Shown in pieces: positions 16,089 through 23,458 of a DNA stretch of 31,555 bases; position 1 is the first letter of the stretch, and each line of letters begins with the position of its first letter. The DNA comes from Hominenteromicrobium sp964531265 (GTDB taxonomy: Bacteria; Bacillota; Clostridia; Oscillospirales; Acutalibacteraceae): contig CAZHDW010000021.1 of NCBI GenBank assembly GCA_964531265.1, forward strand, positions 1 through 31,555, read 5' to 3'. The notes beneath the pieces are model-generated. The model did not search any database. It was not told where the DNA came from and was given only the letters and a program-made list of their open reading frames with translations. The position numbers were made by a program, and so were the translations under genes.

Positions 16089-16538
16089 TCAGCTCCTGAC
16101 GAGCTGAACCAGATACTCCGTCGTATCCTCTTCAAATTTCTTCACGCCGTTCGGCTTAAAGCCGTGCTTTGCGTAGAAAGCCAGCGCCCTTGTGTTCTTT
16201 TCAAGCGCCCACAGGTTATCTGCGCCGAATCTTTCTATTGCAAACTCTATGAGGCTCGCGCCGTAGCCGCCACTCTGAAAAAACGGATCAACAAACAGCT
16301 TTACTATCTCCGTGCCGTCCACAAGAATGAAGCCGCGTATCACAGTGTCCTCAAAGACATACAGATTCCTCATGATCTCCTCCCTTGAGAAGAAATCATT
16401 TATGATGCTCTCCACCTGCAAGGTCTTAAAGGAATATTCCTCATCCCCGAATATCGGGAAGAAGTTTATCCTGTTATTGAACACGTATATCTCGGCTACC
16501 CTTGAAAGATCGCCTCTTTCCGCTCTTCTGATGCTCAT
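16089..16538 (-). CDS. GNAT family N-acetyltransferase
   Basis: The 149-residue protein has the length and order of a small GNAT enzyme: a VKLFVDPFFQSGGYGASLI acetyl-CoA loop near residues 82-100 (the usual R/Q-x2-G-x-G/A pattern is QSGGYGA) and LEKNTRALAFYAKHGFKPNG near 113-132. The substrate is unknown. The ATG at 16538 overlaps the TetR stop (ATGA) and has GGAGAG 5-6 nt before it, which is why the longer frame upstream is not used. It is translationally coupled to the TetR gene. Confidence 0.88.
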   Translation of the reverse strand: MSIRRAERGDLSRVAEIYVFNNRINFFPIFGDEEYSFKTLQVESIINDFFSREEIMRNLYVFEDTVIRGFILVDGTEIVKLFVDPFFQSGGYGASLIEFAIERFGADNLWALEKNTRALAFYAKHGFKPNGVKKFEEDTTEYLVQLVRS

Positions 16539-17107
16539 TTTTTCTCTCCAATATAGTTCAAAACCGCATTGAACTGTGCTGTGAGCAGCTCTCCTATCTC
16601 TCTTTTTGAGAAGCTGCAAACCCTTGTGGCGCACAGCGTACCTATGCCGAAGGTATATATCCACATGTTTTCGAAGAGCGCTTTGGCGCTTTCGTCATCC
16701 AGACCGTAATCCTCCTTGATAGCGTTCAGGCTGACCTGTGCCATATCGCCGAGCATTGAGAAAATTCCATCAAAGCCAATAGTCTCCGGGTGCTCCTGCA
16801 TAAAGAGCATTCTGTAGAGCTTCGGCTCCTCAATGCCGAACATTATCATCTGCATACCTATCTGCTTAAAAAGCGGTATACCCTCTATTTTTCTCGCGGC
16901 ATACTCATTAAAGCGGTGCATGGCGGCAAGCTGTACCTCCCCCTGCACCTCTTCCATATTCTTAAACGCAGTGAATATCGGTCTTGCGGAGCTTCCGAGG
17001 GCTGTGCCAAGCTCGCGTGCGGTAAGCGCCTCAGCTCCCTTCTCCGACACCAGCTTCAGTGCGGCCTCAACTATCTCTTCTCTTGTAAACTTTGGCTTTG
17101 GGGGCAT
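16535..17107 (-). CDS. TetR family transcriptional regulator
   Basis: The 190-residue protein starts with a TetR DNA-binding domain (FTREEIVEAALKLVSEKGAEALTARELG, then SSARPIFTAFKNMEEV, residues about 8-53) followed by a helical ligand domain with a C-terminal part like the TetR_C WHG group. AAAGGAG is 7 nt before the ATG. Directly upstream are a TTGACA-16-TATACT promoter and a perfect 12-bp palindrome just after the -10, so it probably represses its own operon with the GNAT and former ABC genes. Confidence 0.9.
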   Translation of the reverse strand: MPPKPKFTREEIVEAALKLVSEKGAEALTARELGTALGSSARPIFTAFKNMEEVQGEVQLAAMHRFNEYAARKIEGIPLFKQIGMQMIMFGIEEPKLYRMLFMQEHPETIGFDGIFSMLGDMAQVSLNAIKEDYGLDDESAKALFENMWIYTFGIGTLCATRVCSFSKREIGELLTAQFNAVLNYIGEKK

Positions 17108-17130
17108 ATCATTACTCCTTTTGTATTAAA

Positions 17131-17142
17131 CGTTGCGCAACG
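17131..17142. promoter_or_regulatory. Palindromic operator of the TetR operon
   Basis: CGTTGCGCAACG is a perfect 12-bp palindrome lying between the -10 and the TetR start codon, the usual place for an autorepression site. Confidence 0.6.
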
Positions 17143-17151
17143 CATGTTTTA

Positions 17152-17179
17152 AGTATATCACTTATTCATCAATTGTCAA
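17152..17179 (-). promoter_or_regulatory. Promoter of the TetR-GNAT operon
   Basis: TTGACA (17174-17179) and TATACT (17152-17157) on the minus strand with a 16-bp spacer. Confidence 0.75.
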
Positions 17180-17187
17180 CAACGACA

Positions 17188-17224
17188 ATAAAAAAACACG
17201 GAGGGGTGATGTACCCACTCCGTG
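17188..17224 (-). terminator. Terminator downstream of the LysR gene and TetR remnant
   Basis: An 11-bp stem (17197-17207 with 17213-17224, one bulge) is followed on the minus strand by seven T. Confidence 0.8.
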
Positions 17225-17300
17225 CAGTATATGAAACGCGGATCAATCCACATTTATTTCTTCCGTGCGATAGATGAACTTCACCGTTCCCTGCATTCAA

Positions 17301-17483
17301 CTATGTAGTAACGGACGGATAGCTGCGTATTATCGACTCGGTCTCCTCCTTGATGATCTCCTCAATGAGCGACGGAAGATCCTGATAGTGATAATAGAAG
17401 GAATTCCTGTTTATGATTTTTTCTACCCGATGCCGATATAAAGTAAAAGTACCGATACAACTTTCGAAAAGCGGGTCAATCAT
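17301..17483 (-). pseudogene. TetR-type regulator remnant
   Basis: A 60-codon frame overlaps the LysR stop by 8 nt. Residues about 27-50 read NRNSFYYHYQDLPSLIEEII, the recognition helix region of TetR-type DNA-binding domains, and the frame ends soon after in IIRSYPSVTT. The first helices are not recognisable and the whole ligand domain is missing, so I call it a remnant. A very short real protein coupled to LysR cannot be excluded. Confidence 0.45.
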
Positions 17484-18357
17484 GCCTTAAAAGCATGATA
17501 TGTTGGATGAATTTCGTTACTGCCGGGCTGAACGGCTGTCCGCGCTTCCATGCGAGCACGCTTGTTGATTGTAGCGGCGGCTCAAACCTGCGGCAAACAA
17601 GCCTGGAATTATCAAGATACGGCAGTGAGCCCTCAATTATGATAGCGTACGCCGGACAATTATCTACCAGAATGGCGCTGTTGGTGCTCAGATTGCTTGT
17701 AAATTCCACATTCAGCGAATCATAATACACTCCGAACCAATTCGCAAGCTCGTTTTTCACATTGGCTCTTCGCGGCAGTATTAGCGGCAGTGAAGCCATA
17801 TCCTGCGGAGTTACGGCTTCCTTTTCGGCAAGCGGCGAATCCGCACGCATCAGCAATACCCAGTTTTCCTTTACATCAAGCTGCATATATTCGCATTTTT
17901 CGACGTTTATCGGCTCAAGCAGCAGGCCGATATCCAGCAGTCCCCTGTCCATTTGCTCTCTTACATCGGAGGCTGTGGCCGTGCAGATATCGAAAACCAC
18001 CTTTGGGTATTTCTTTTTGAAGTCGGCAATGAGCGCTGCAAGCAGCTTTACGGACTCCATTTCTCCGCAGCCGATGCTTATTTTTCCCTCTATCTGTCCC
18101 TCCTGCTCAAGCAGCTCCCTTTCCGTCGTGTCGACAAGCTGCAAAATCTCCTCCGCTCTTCTTTTCAGCAGCAGACCCTCACTTGTAAGGGATATTTTTC
18201 TTGAGCCTCTCACGAACAGGCTGACGCCGACCTCATCCTCAAGCTGTGAAAGCTGACGGCTGAGCGTCGGCTGCGTTATATGCAGCATTTCCGCGGCTCG
18301 GGTTATGCTTTCCTCCCTTGCCACGGTCAGAAAATATCTCAGAACACGTATCTCCAT
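17476..18357 (-). CDS. LysR family transcriptional regulator
   Basis: The 293-residue protein starts MEIRVLRYFLTVAREESITRA and has the LysR helix-turn-helix (AAEMLHITQPTLSRQLSQLE, residues about 20-39) followed by a periplasmic-binding-like effector domain. The ATG at 18357 is preferred because GGAGGGG lies 5 nt upstream; the longer frame begins inside the AraC terminator. It has its own promoter (18380-18408). The target genes are unknown; no divergent gene is adjacent, so the usual neighbour rule gives no hint. Confidence 0.92.
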   Translation of the reverse strand: MEIRVLRYFLTVAREESITRAAEMLHITQPTLSRQLSQLEDEVGVSLFVRGSRKISLTSEGLLLKRRAEEILQLVDTTERELLEQEGQIEGKISIGCGEMESVKLLAALIADFKKKYPKVVFDICTATASDVREQMDRGLLDIGLLLEPINVEKCEYMQLDVKENWVLLMRADSPLAEKEAVTPQDMASLPLILPRRANVKNELANWFGVYYDSLNVEFTSNLSTNSAILVDNCPAYAIIIEGSLPYLDNSRLVCRRFEPPLQSTSVLAWKRGQPFSPAVTKFIQHIMLLRHD

Positions 18358-18379
18358 ATTATCCCCTCCGTACAGCCCT

Positions 18380-18408
18380 ATTCTATCACAGATAAATACC
18401 GCGTACAA
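18380..18408 (-). promoter_or_regulatory. Promoter of the LysR gene
   Basis: TTGTAC (18403-18408) and TAGAAT (18380-18385) on the minus strand with a 17-bp spacer. Confidence 0.65.
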
Positions 18409-18423
18409 GCCGAAAAAGTGCCA

Positions 18424-18459
18424 CAAAAAGGCCCGTATCACGACTTATGATACAGGCCT
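18424..18459 (-). terminator. Terminator overlapping the end of the AraC gene
   Basis: An 11-bp stem with one internal mismatch (18429-18440 with 18448-18459) is followed on the minus strand by five T. The AraC stop codon lies inside it. Confidence 0.75.
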
Positions 18460-19406
18460 CTGCGATATTTGGTGGGGGTAACACCCATGACTGCACGAAA
18501 GGCATTTGCGAACTTGCTGCCGTTCTCATAGCCGAACTGCCCGGCAATGTCCAGAACCGTTCTGTCCGTCTTTTTCAGAAGTTTTGCGGCGGACTGCATT
18601 CGGTAGCCGCGCATGTAATTTGCAATGCTTACACCGTACAGATTCCTAAAGCTCAGGTTTATCTGCGAGGCCGAAACGCCGAACTGCTCCTCAAGCTCCT
18701 GCATGGGTATGCGCTTTTCCACATGCTCCGTAAGATAGCTGCACACGTTCTTCGCAAGGACTATCTGTGTCTCGGAAAAGCCTCGCTGCTCCGAAACCCT
18801 CTCCTCGGGCTTCAAGCTGCTCAAAAACAGGAATAGCTCGAGTATTTTCACCTTAAAATACCCCTTCTGCACTGAACTCGGCACCGCATACAGCTCCGAA
18901 AAAATATGCTCCACCGTCGGCAATTGCCTGCACGCAAAGAAAAAATTCTCATCCAGTCTGAGCTTTTTCGCAATGGCGGCCGGCTTGACATCCACATCCT
19001 CCAAAAAGCAGCTCAGGCATTTCACGCTGTTATCGAGATTCACCCTTATCGTAATTCCGTGGTAGTGATCCGTGGGGAATTTGTCGCATCGCTTGCCGCC
19101 GCCGGGCAGGTGGATTGACATATCCCCCGGCGAAAGGTGAAATGCCCCGTTTTCGGCACGGCATTCCATTCGGCCGTCCCTGCAATGGTCTATTTCGATT
19201 ATTCTGTCTCCGACGTTCTCAGCTTCAAAGGCTATCTGCGGCGCAGTGATATCGTTATATGTGAGGGATATTCCCGGGAAAACATTGTACTGCGTGAACA
19301 CGGCACTGCCGCCGGGAGAAGCAAAATGAAGGGTCGTGGAGCCATCCTCATTATCCCCTGTGTTCAAAACGGCGACTGTCCCGTTTATTCTCATTTGCTC
19401 CCGCAT
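18438..19406 (-). CDS. AraC family transcriptional regulator
   Basis: The 322-residue protein ends in an AraC double helix-turn-helix (about residues 215-318): FGVSASQINLSFRNLYG and VLDIAGQFGYENGSKFANAF, then GVTPTKYRR. The N-terminal 200 residues should be the ligand-sensing part and show no strong motif. The start at 19406 has GGAG 8 nt upstream. A GTTAGA-ctat-TCTAAC palindrome lies between a weak -35 and the -10, which would fit an activator- or self-controlled promoter. Confidence 0.9.
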   Translation of the reverse strand: MREQMRINGTVAVLNTGDNEDGSTTLHFASPGGSAVFTQYNVFPGISLTYNDITAPQIAFEAENVGDRIIEIDHCRDGRMECRAENGAFHLSPGDMSIHLPGGGKRCDKFPTDHYHGITIRVNLDNSVKCLSCFLEDVDVKPAAIAKKLRLDENFFFACRQLPTVEHIFSELYAVPSSVQKGYFKVKILELFLFLSSLKPEERVSEQRGFSETQIVLAKNVCSYLTEHVEKRIPMQELEEQFGVSASQINLSFRNLYGVSIANYMRGYRMQSAAKLLKKTDRTVLDIAGQFGYENGSKFANAFRAVMGVTPTKYRRGLYHKS

Positions 19407-19427
19407 CTCATCATCTCCGAATTCTCC

Positions 19428-19453
19428 ATAATATCAAGTTAGACTATTCTAAC
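19428..19453 (-). promoter_or_regulatory. Possible AraC promoter with palindromic site
   Basis: A TATTAT -10 (19428-19433, minus strand) has no good -35 at the normal distance. A GTTAGA-4-TCTAAC palindrome at 19438-19453 sits in the spacer. Confidence 0.3.
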
Positions 19454-19464
19454 CCACTCTCTCA

Positions 19465-19491
19465 CAAAAAGCGCACATAGAAGCTGTGCGC
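19465..19491 (-). terminator. Hairpin terminator between AraC and the peptide cluster
   Basis: A 7-bp GC-rich stem (19471-19477 with 19485-19491) is followed on the minus strand by five T. Confidence 0.65.
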
Positions 19492-19573
19492 CCTTGCTTT
19501 ACTCGGAAATTATACCATATTTTCGGAAATAATCAACAGTACTGTGCCTCAATCCGTTCCGAATAGCATTAGT

Positions 19574-19756
19574 TTACTCTGAACTTGTCTCATCCGAAAC
19601 GCCGGAAGGAATTGCCTGCAAGTCGCCATCGATGTCGTCTTCGTCAGAACCGAAGATATCAACCAGCATTTCTTCGGTAATGTCATCATCAATGCCAGCG
19701 AAGATATCATTGAGATCCGCTCCTTCAGCCTCATCATCGGAGTGGATGCTTATCAC
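19574..19756 (-). pseudogene. Acidic 60-codon frame without a ribosome binding site
   Basis: The frame begins with GTG just after a strong hairpin and reads a very acidic sequence with repeated Asp/Glu (for example DIFAGIDDDITEEM). An in-frame stop lies three codons before the GTG, and no Shine-Dalgarno site is seen. I do not recognise it. It may be the tail of a decayed gene at the end of the operon. Confidence 0.3.
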
Positions 19757-19973
19757 GCAAAGTTACAAAAGCCGTTCCCGGGAACAGTTCCTGGGAACGG
19801 CTTTTGTGTACATAAACGGTTATTGCTTTCTTTTTCTAACATTTTCCAGATTTCGGCACCAACAGGATTTAAGGCGAACATGCCTTTCAGCGATAACATA
19901 GCTTCACCAATCGGAACGAGAATAAACTCATCCATAATCTCACGCAAGACAAAAATATTCCGTTAATTTTCAT
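19753..19973 (-). pseudogene. Second PqqD-like protein, frameshifted and truncated
   Basis: An ATG at 19973 with GAGAGG 8 nt upstream begins MKINGIF, but the PqqD-like sequence REIMDEFILVPIGEAML (followed by ..GMFALNPVGAEIWKMLEKE) lies in another frame. A change of one base in the T-run at about 19951-19956 separates the two. The C-terminal half that normally follows IWKMLEKE is replaced by hairpin sequence. PqqD-like proteins bind leader peptides; this copy is probably not functional. Confidence 0.7.
19766..19806. terminator. Large inverted repeat, likely operon terminator
   Basis: Perfect 14-bp arms CAAAAGCCGTTCCC and GGGAACGGCTTTTG (19766-19779, 19793-19806) enclose a 13-nt centre that is itself near-palindromic. 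On the minus strand the stem ends in TTTTG. It cuts into the second PqqD frame and probably ends transcription of the peptide operon. Confidence 0.6.
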
Positions 19974-20085
19974 CTTGTAAACCTCTCAATTTTCTTTTTC
20001 GTGGGTTTCGTCTATCAAAACTTTCCTATATCCGATAACATAGTGAAGCAGTAAGGGGACTGTGCCAGCAAATGCCGTATGTTCC

Positions 20086-20346
20086 TTAAATAATGCCCAA
20101 ATTCTGTAACTGATGAATGAATTCAGCAACATCCTTCTTTGCCGTTTCAGGAGGCACATCGTACTGTTCCAACACAGCATCGCATATTTCTTTTTCAGAA
20201 GTTACACTCGGCAGAATATCCCAAATAAAAGCGCCCAGTTCATTTAGCAAGAACAGACCGTTGGAGTCATATACTGCCCTGCCTACTGGAACCAGGATAG
20301 TATCTCCTGCAATTTCGCGTTTGATTACATCTTTTTTGATAATCAT
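20086..20346 (-). CDS. PqqD-like peptide chaperone (RRE family)
   Basis: The 86-residue protein has the PqqD pattern: GDTILVPVGRAVYDSNGLFLLNELGAFIWDIL (residues about 14-45) and a helical C-terminus with YDVPPETAKKDVAEFIHQL. PqqD proteins bind the leader of a ribosomal peptide and present it to a modifying enzyme, most often a radical SAM protein. That is the neighbour here: its ATG overlaps the radical SAM stop (ATGA). The inner ATG at 20346 is preferred over one 21 nt upstream because of the GGAAAGGAAAG site and the coupling. Confidence 0.88.
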   Translation of the reverse strand: MIIKKDVIKREIAGDTILVPVGRAVYDSNGLFLLNELGAFIWDILPSVTSEKEICDAVLEQYDVPPETAKKDVAEFIHQLQNLGII

Positions 20347-21467
20347 TTTACTTTCCTTTCCTCGCAAACCGCCTGTGTTAAGCTCACAAGTTCCTTAGCT
20401 CGCTGACAAACATATTCCGGGATGGCATCAAATTTTCCCGTTTCCGCATAGTATACCGCTGCGCAGGCACCGCAAATCTTTTTATAATCACAAGTTACGC
20501 ATTGGGCAGGGGTCTGGATCTTGGCGGTTACAGCTCTGAGCTGCTCCCAAGCAGCATCAAAGCCGATTTCCAATGGTTTTACCACGGGGGTTGTCATCAT
20601 ACCGCAAGGCAGCATTTGTCCGTCCCAGGTCATCCAGAAGCTGCTGGTACCTGCCCGACACCGGACACCTTCTCCACACTCCACAGGACATCCATCCGGA
20701 TCGGTATTGATTCGTTGCGCCATGTTTTGGGCGTGAAGGATAAATTCCTCGTCTGTAAATCTGAGTTGATCCCAAGCAACCGCATATTTCGCTGATTCTG
20801 CGCAGGAAAGCCGGTTTCCACAGCCATACTGCTCTCCGTTGACCCGAACAGAAGGATACATATAGCTGGATGCTCTAACCGCTACATCAAGTTCCACGGA
20901 ATCTTTATATATCTGTGCAAGGTCATTTTTGTTATAAGGTGTAATGGACAGATTCAAGCTTACATCTACGCCAGCCTGTCGCAGAACACGAATGTTCTCT
21001 TTTACCTGATCATAAGCTGGGATACCGCACATATTCCGGTACGTTTCATTACTTCCACCGTAGAGAGAAATATTAAACCGCGTTGGTGGAGTTTTCAGGA
21101 AACGCTCCAGGATTTCACCATTCAGCATAGATCCATTGGAATTGATGGAGACCAAGATGCCCATTTCGCGCATACCATCGTAAATCTCAAAGAAGTCCTT
21201 CCGAACCAGCGGCTCACCGCCGGTTAAAAGAGCATAGACCATACCCCGGTCTTTGGCCGCTTTCGCGATATCCAACCACTGCTGCGCAGTCAATTCCTCC
21301 TTGCCGGAAGTTCTTAACTGCTCAGGCGTCAAATGGACATAGCACATAGGACAGTTAAAATTGCAACGGGCAGTCAGTTCGAAACTGCCCGCAATGGGCA
21401 AACCCAACCGGCGGCCCTTTTGGTGCAGATATGCTGTTATCTGAGATTCTACATTTGTTCTCTTCAT
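20343..21467 (-). CDS. Radical SAM/SPASM peptide-modifying enzyme
   Basis: The 374-residue protein has the radical SAM cluster motif C35-x3-C39-x2-C42 (TARCNFNCPMCY), a GGEP at 83-86 for SAM binding, and a C-terminal SPASM region with Cys at 270, 288, 323, 326, 332, 335 and 354 that should bind auxiliary iron-sulphur clusters. Enzymes of this layout install crosslinks or epimerise residues in ribosomal peptides, with a PqqD partner. It overlaps both neighbours by ATGA (HPr-kinase-like before, PqqD after). The 80-residue peptide of the same operon is the likely substrate (inference). Confidence 0.93.
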   Translation of the reverse strand: MKRTNVESQITAYLHQKGRRLGLPIAGSFELTARCNFNCPMCYVHLTPEQLRTSGKEELTAQQWLDIAKAAKDRGMVYALLTGGEPLVRKDFFEIYDGMREMGILVSINSNGSMLNGEILERFLKTPPTRFNISLYGGSNETYRNMCGIPAYDQVKENIRVLRQAGVDVSLNLSITPYNKNDLAQIYKDSVELDVAVRASSYMYPSVRVNGEQYGCGNRLSCAESAKYAVAWDQLRFTDEEFILHAQNMAQRINTDPDGCPVECGEGVRCRAGTSSFWMTWDGQMLPCGMMTTPVVKPLEIGFDAAWEQLRAVTAKIQTPAQCVTCDYKKICGACAAVYYAETGKFDAIPEYVCQRAKELVSLTQAVCEERKVK

Positions 21468-22339
21468 ACAAGCCCTTGCTTTCTTAATACTTCTTCCAAT
21501 GCAATCACCGCAATTTTGTCAGGCGTACAGGCTAAGTGGTATACTGGAATTTCTTCTGCGGCTTTTTGAACTACATTCAACACGTGTTCCATGTCAGTCT
21601 TGCTCCACGTGTTTACGCTTACCCCTTCCCAAAGCTTTGAAAATGCCTCTGCGCCTCGCAGTTTCCGAATTGTTGTCTCCGGAGCTTGGCTCAGATAAAC
21701 GATTGCGGCAATTGGCAACGTACGGTTCTCACAATATGAGGAGCTTCCCGAAAAAGGTATTCCGGCAGCAACCAGCAGGCCATCTTTGGCACGAACTGCG
21801 GCCCGGTCGCCATTTATGATCTCTGCGTTCCGGTATTTGCGCCATAACTCTGCCTGTGTGGATTTTCCCGTTCCAGAAGGTGCGGTGAACAGGATCGCTG
21901 CTCCGTCATGTTCAATGTAAGAGCAATGGAAAACAAATCCACCACTCTCAGCCACAAGGTGCTCTACGCCAAGGGAGTTCAGAACTGTTTTAACGCCAAT
22001 GCACTGCATTGTTTCGTTTACTCTAACTTTAACGAGATGCTCATTCTTGCCATATTCAGCTCGAATATAGGCTTTTTCCCATCCGTTTGTTACCGTGCCG
22101 ATATAGCGTACATAATGGTCTGCTTCACGATACACCCGCGCATGTTGAAACTGCGTCTCCATGTCTCCTGTCGGTGCGGGAAGAGAATCTACAGGTTCAT
22201 AACGGAAAATATGAGGATCGGTAACTTGTGAGATTCGGAATGGGGCCAACTGACGGTCATCTTCATACATCCACTGATCTGGGATGCTTACAGTGACTTC
22301 GACTCCGGCAAACGCATAATGCTTTTCCATATCAGCCAC
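21464..22339 (-). CDS. HPr-kinase-like protein (peptide cluster kinase)
   Basis: The 291-residue protein has a P-loop FTAPSGTGKSTQAELW (Walker A 153-161), an IINGDRAAV segment near 174-182 and GIPFSGSS near 193-200, as in the C-terminal domain of HPr Ser kinase. It lacks the normal HPr context and belongs to the group found beside PqqD and radical SAM genes; in lasso-peptide clusters a related kinase phosphorylates the C-terminal Ser of the precursor. Here it probably acts on the peptide or the complex (inference). It overlaps the membrane-protein gene by 8 nt and the radical SAM gene by 4 nt. Confidence 0.87.
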   Translation of the reverse strand: MADMEKHYAFAGVEVTVSIPDQWMYEDDRQLAPFRISQVTDPHIFRYEPVDSLPAPTGDMETQFQHARVYREADHYVRYIGTVTNGWEKAYIRAEYGKNEHLVKVRVNETMQCIGVKTVLNSLGVEHLVAESGGFVFHCSYIEHDGAAILFTAPSGTGKSTQAELWRKYRNAEIINGDRAAVRAKDGLLVAAGIPFSGSSSYCENRTLPIAAIVYLSQAPETTIRKLRGAEAFSKLWEGVSVNTWSKTDMEHVLNVVQKAAEEIPVYHLACTPDKIAVIALEEVLRKQGLV

Positions 22340-23138
22340 ACGTTACAAAAACAATTGCGCTGTTATCCGGATTGAAGTGCGCAGCAGACCCCTGCTTGAT
22401 TTCTCCTGCTTTCAATCCGCCCTCGATACGGAGGCGATAGGTAATGCCGCCATAATAAGCTCCGTTCACATAGTTCTTATAGTAAATTAGAATATCCTCG
22501 GCAATGTCCTCGATAGAAATATTTGTGACGTTGATAATACCGTCCAGGCACTGGATTTCCAACTGATCCTGGCACATACCTGGATGTTCATCAAACAATG
22601 CTATTGTACTTGTTTCCGCACATTCAAATTCAGGAGCCGTACTGTAAGCCATGCGGTTCTTTTCCAGAACGACCATAGTTTCACCTGGGAACAGGGTAGA
22701 TAGAGAGAACTGCGCTTCAGTCTCTCCGGAAAACAACGTAATATCCATGGTCTGGATATATTCATCACCGGAGTTCGTGACCTGGATTGCCAGCACATCA
22801 GTCACAACTTCATCCGAACGATCTTCCATAAATACACCGGTGTAGGAAATGATACCGGTCACTTTCACATTGCTGTCAAGATCGAACAGATTCTTATCTT
22901 CGGGTTCGGTTGAAAGAGTTTCCTCCGTGGAATCAGCTTCCGCGGTCTGAGCTTGATCGGATGTAGGATTTTGTACATTCTCCTGCGTCGAATCAGCATT
23001 ACCTGTTTTAGGCTCGTGACCAATAGAATATAGAAGTATTCCCGCCAACGCAAAACACAAGATTATGCTCACAACCAGAATAAACTGTGCTTTCCTTTTA
23101 CTTTTCCTTTGCTCTTTTTTTAAGTATTTTCCTTGCAT
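22332..23138 (-). CDS. Single-pass membrane protein of the peptide cluster
   Basis: The 268-residue protein has a very basic start (KKEQRKSKRKAQ), one membrane helix at about 19-38, a Thr/Glu/Asp-rich linker (about 43-85) and an outer domain of about 180 residues with two or three Cys but no motif I recognise. It may be an immunity, docking or sensor protein, but there is no direct evidence. GAGGGAA lies 5 nt before the ATG. It starts after the hairpin that follows the peptide gene and overlaps the kinase gene by 8 nt. Confidence 0.75.
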   Translation of the reverse strand: MQGKYLKKEQRKSKRKAQFILVVSIILCFALAGILLYSIGHEPKTGNADSTQENVQNPTSDQAQTAEADSTEETLSTEPEDKNLFDLDSNVKVTGIISYTGVFMEDRSDEVVTDVLAIQVTNSGDEYIQTMDITLFSGETEAQFSLSTLFPGETMVVLEKNRMAYSTAPEFECAETSTIALFDEHPGMCQDQLEIQCLDGIINVTNISIEDIAEDILIYYKNYVNGAYYGGITYRLRIEGGLKAGEIKQGSAAHFNPDNSAIVFVTCG

Positions 23139-23157
23139 ATCAGTTCCCTCGATTAAG

Positions 23158-23188
23158 AAAAGGCCGCGCCACGAATGGCGCGGCCTTT
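23158..23188 (-). terminator. Strong hairpin between precursor peptide and downstream genes
   Basis: A 12-bp perfect GC-rich stem (23159-23170 with 23177-23188) with a 6-nt loop is followed on the minus strand by TTTTCTT. It looks like a partial terminator that would set the peptide mRNA above that of the modifying enzymes. Confidence 0.75.
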
Positions 23189-23198
23189 CTGGATAGGT

Positions 23199-23441
23199 TT
23201 AAGAATTATGGAGATTCATAGCTCCTTCGCTGCTGAAAACATGATAACAAATTCCGTTCCACTCACCGTCTCCGCCACCGTTGACCACATCTACATCACA
23301 GGATTCGGTAAACGCGTAACCAAGACCGGTAAATTCCAGCGCCGGATCCTTGGGATCGGTAATTTCGCAGCCTGCAGCGATATTCTGGCTCAGAGAGAAG
23401 CTTTCAAAGATAATCATGGGTTTCGAATACACTTTTTTCAT
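23199..23441 (-). CDS. Putative RiPP-like precursor peptide
   Basis: The 80-residue peptide starts MKKVYSKPMIIFESFSLSQN and then IAAGCEI, a leader-like layout (YxKP, a hydrophobic strand that could bind PqqD, then an AAGC segment) that I associate with small peptides next to PqqD, HPr-kinase-like and radical SAM genes. Cys are at 25, 48 and 65; residues 54-60 are Gly-rich (NGGGDGE); the last residue is Ser. There is no membrane helix or signal peptide. AGGAGG is about 10 nt before the ATG and overlaps the stop region of the giant gene, 17 nt upstream. Its role as substrate is inferred from context. Confidence 0.72.
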   Translation of the reverse strand: MKKVYSKPMIIFESFSLSQNIAAGCEITDPKDPALEFTGLGYAFTESCDVDVVNGGGDGEWNGICYHVFSSEGAMNLHNS

Positions 23442-23458
23442 AGTTGTTCATCCTCCTC

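Noticed and set aside
19986..20180. A 64-codon minus-strand frame
   Set aside because: Its first half is an out-of-frame reading of the PqqD gene and no ribosome binding site is seen. The last 30 codons are coding-like but cannot be assigned.
19753..23441. Lasso-peptide cluster
   Set aside because: There is no asparagine-synthetase-like cyclase or B2-type protease; the radical SAM/SPASM enzyme points to another class.
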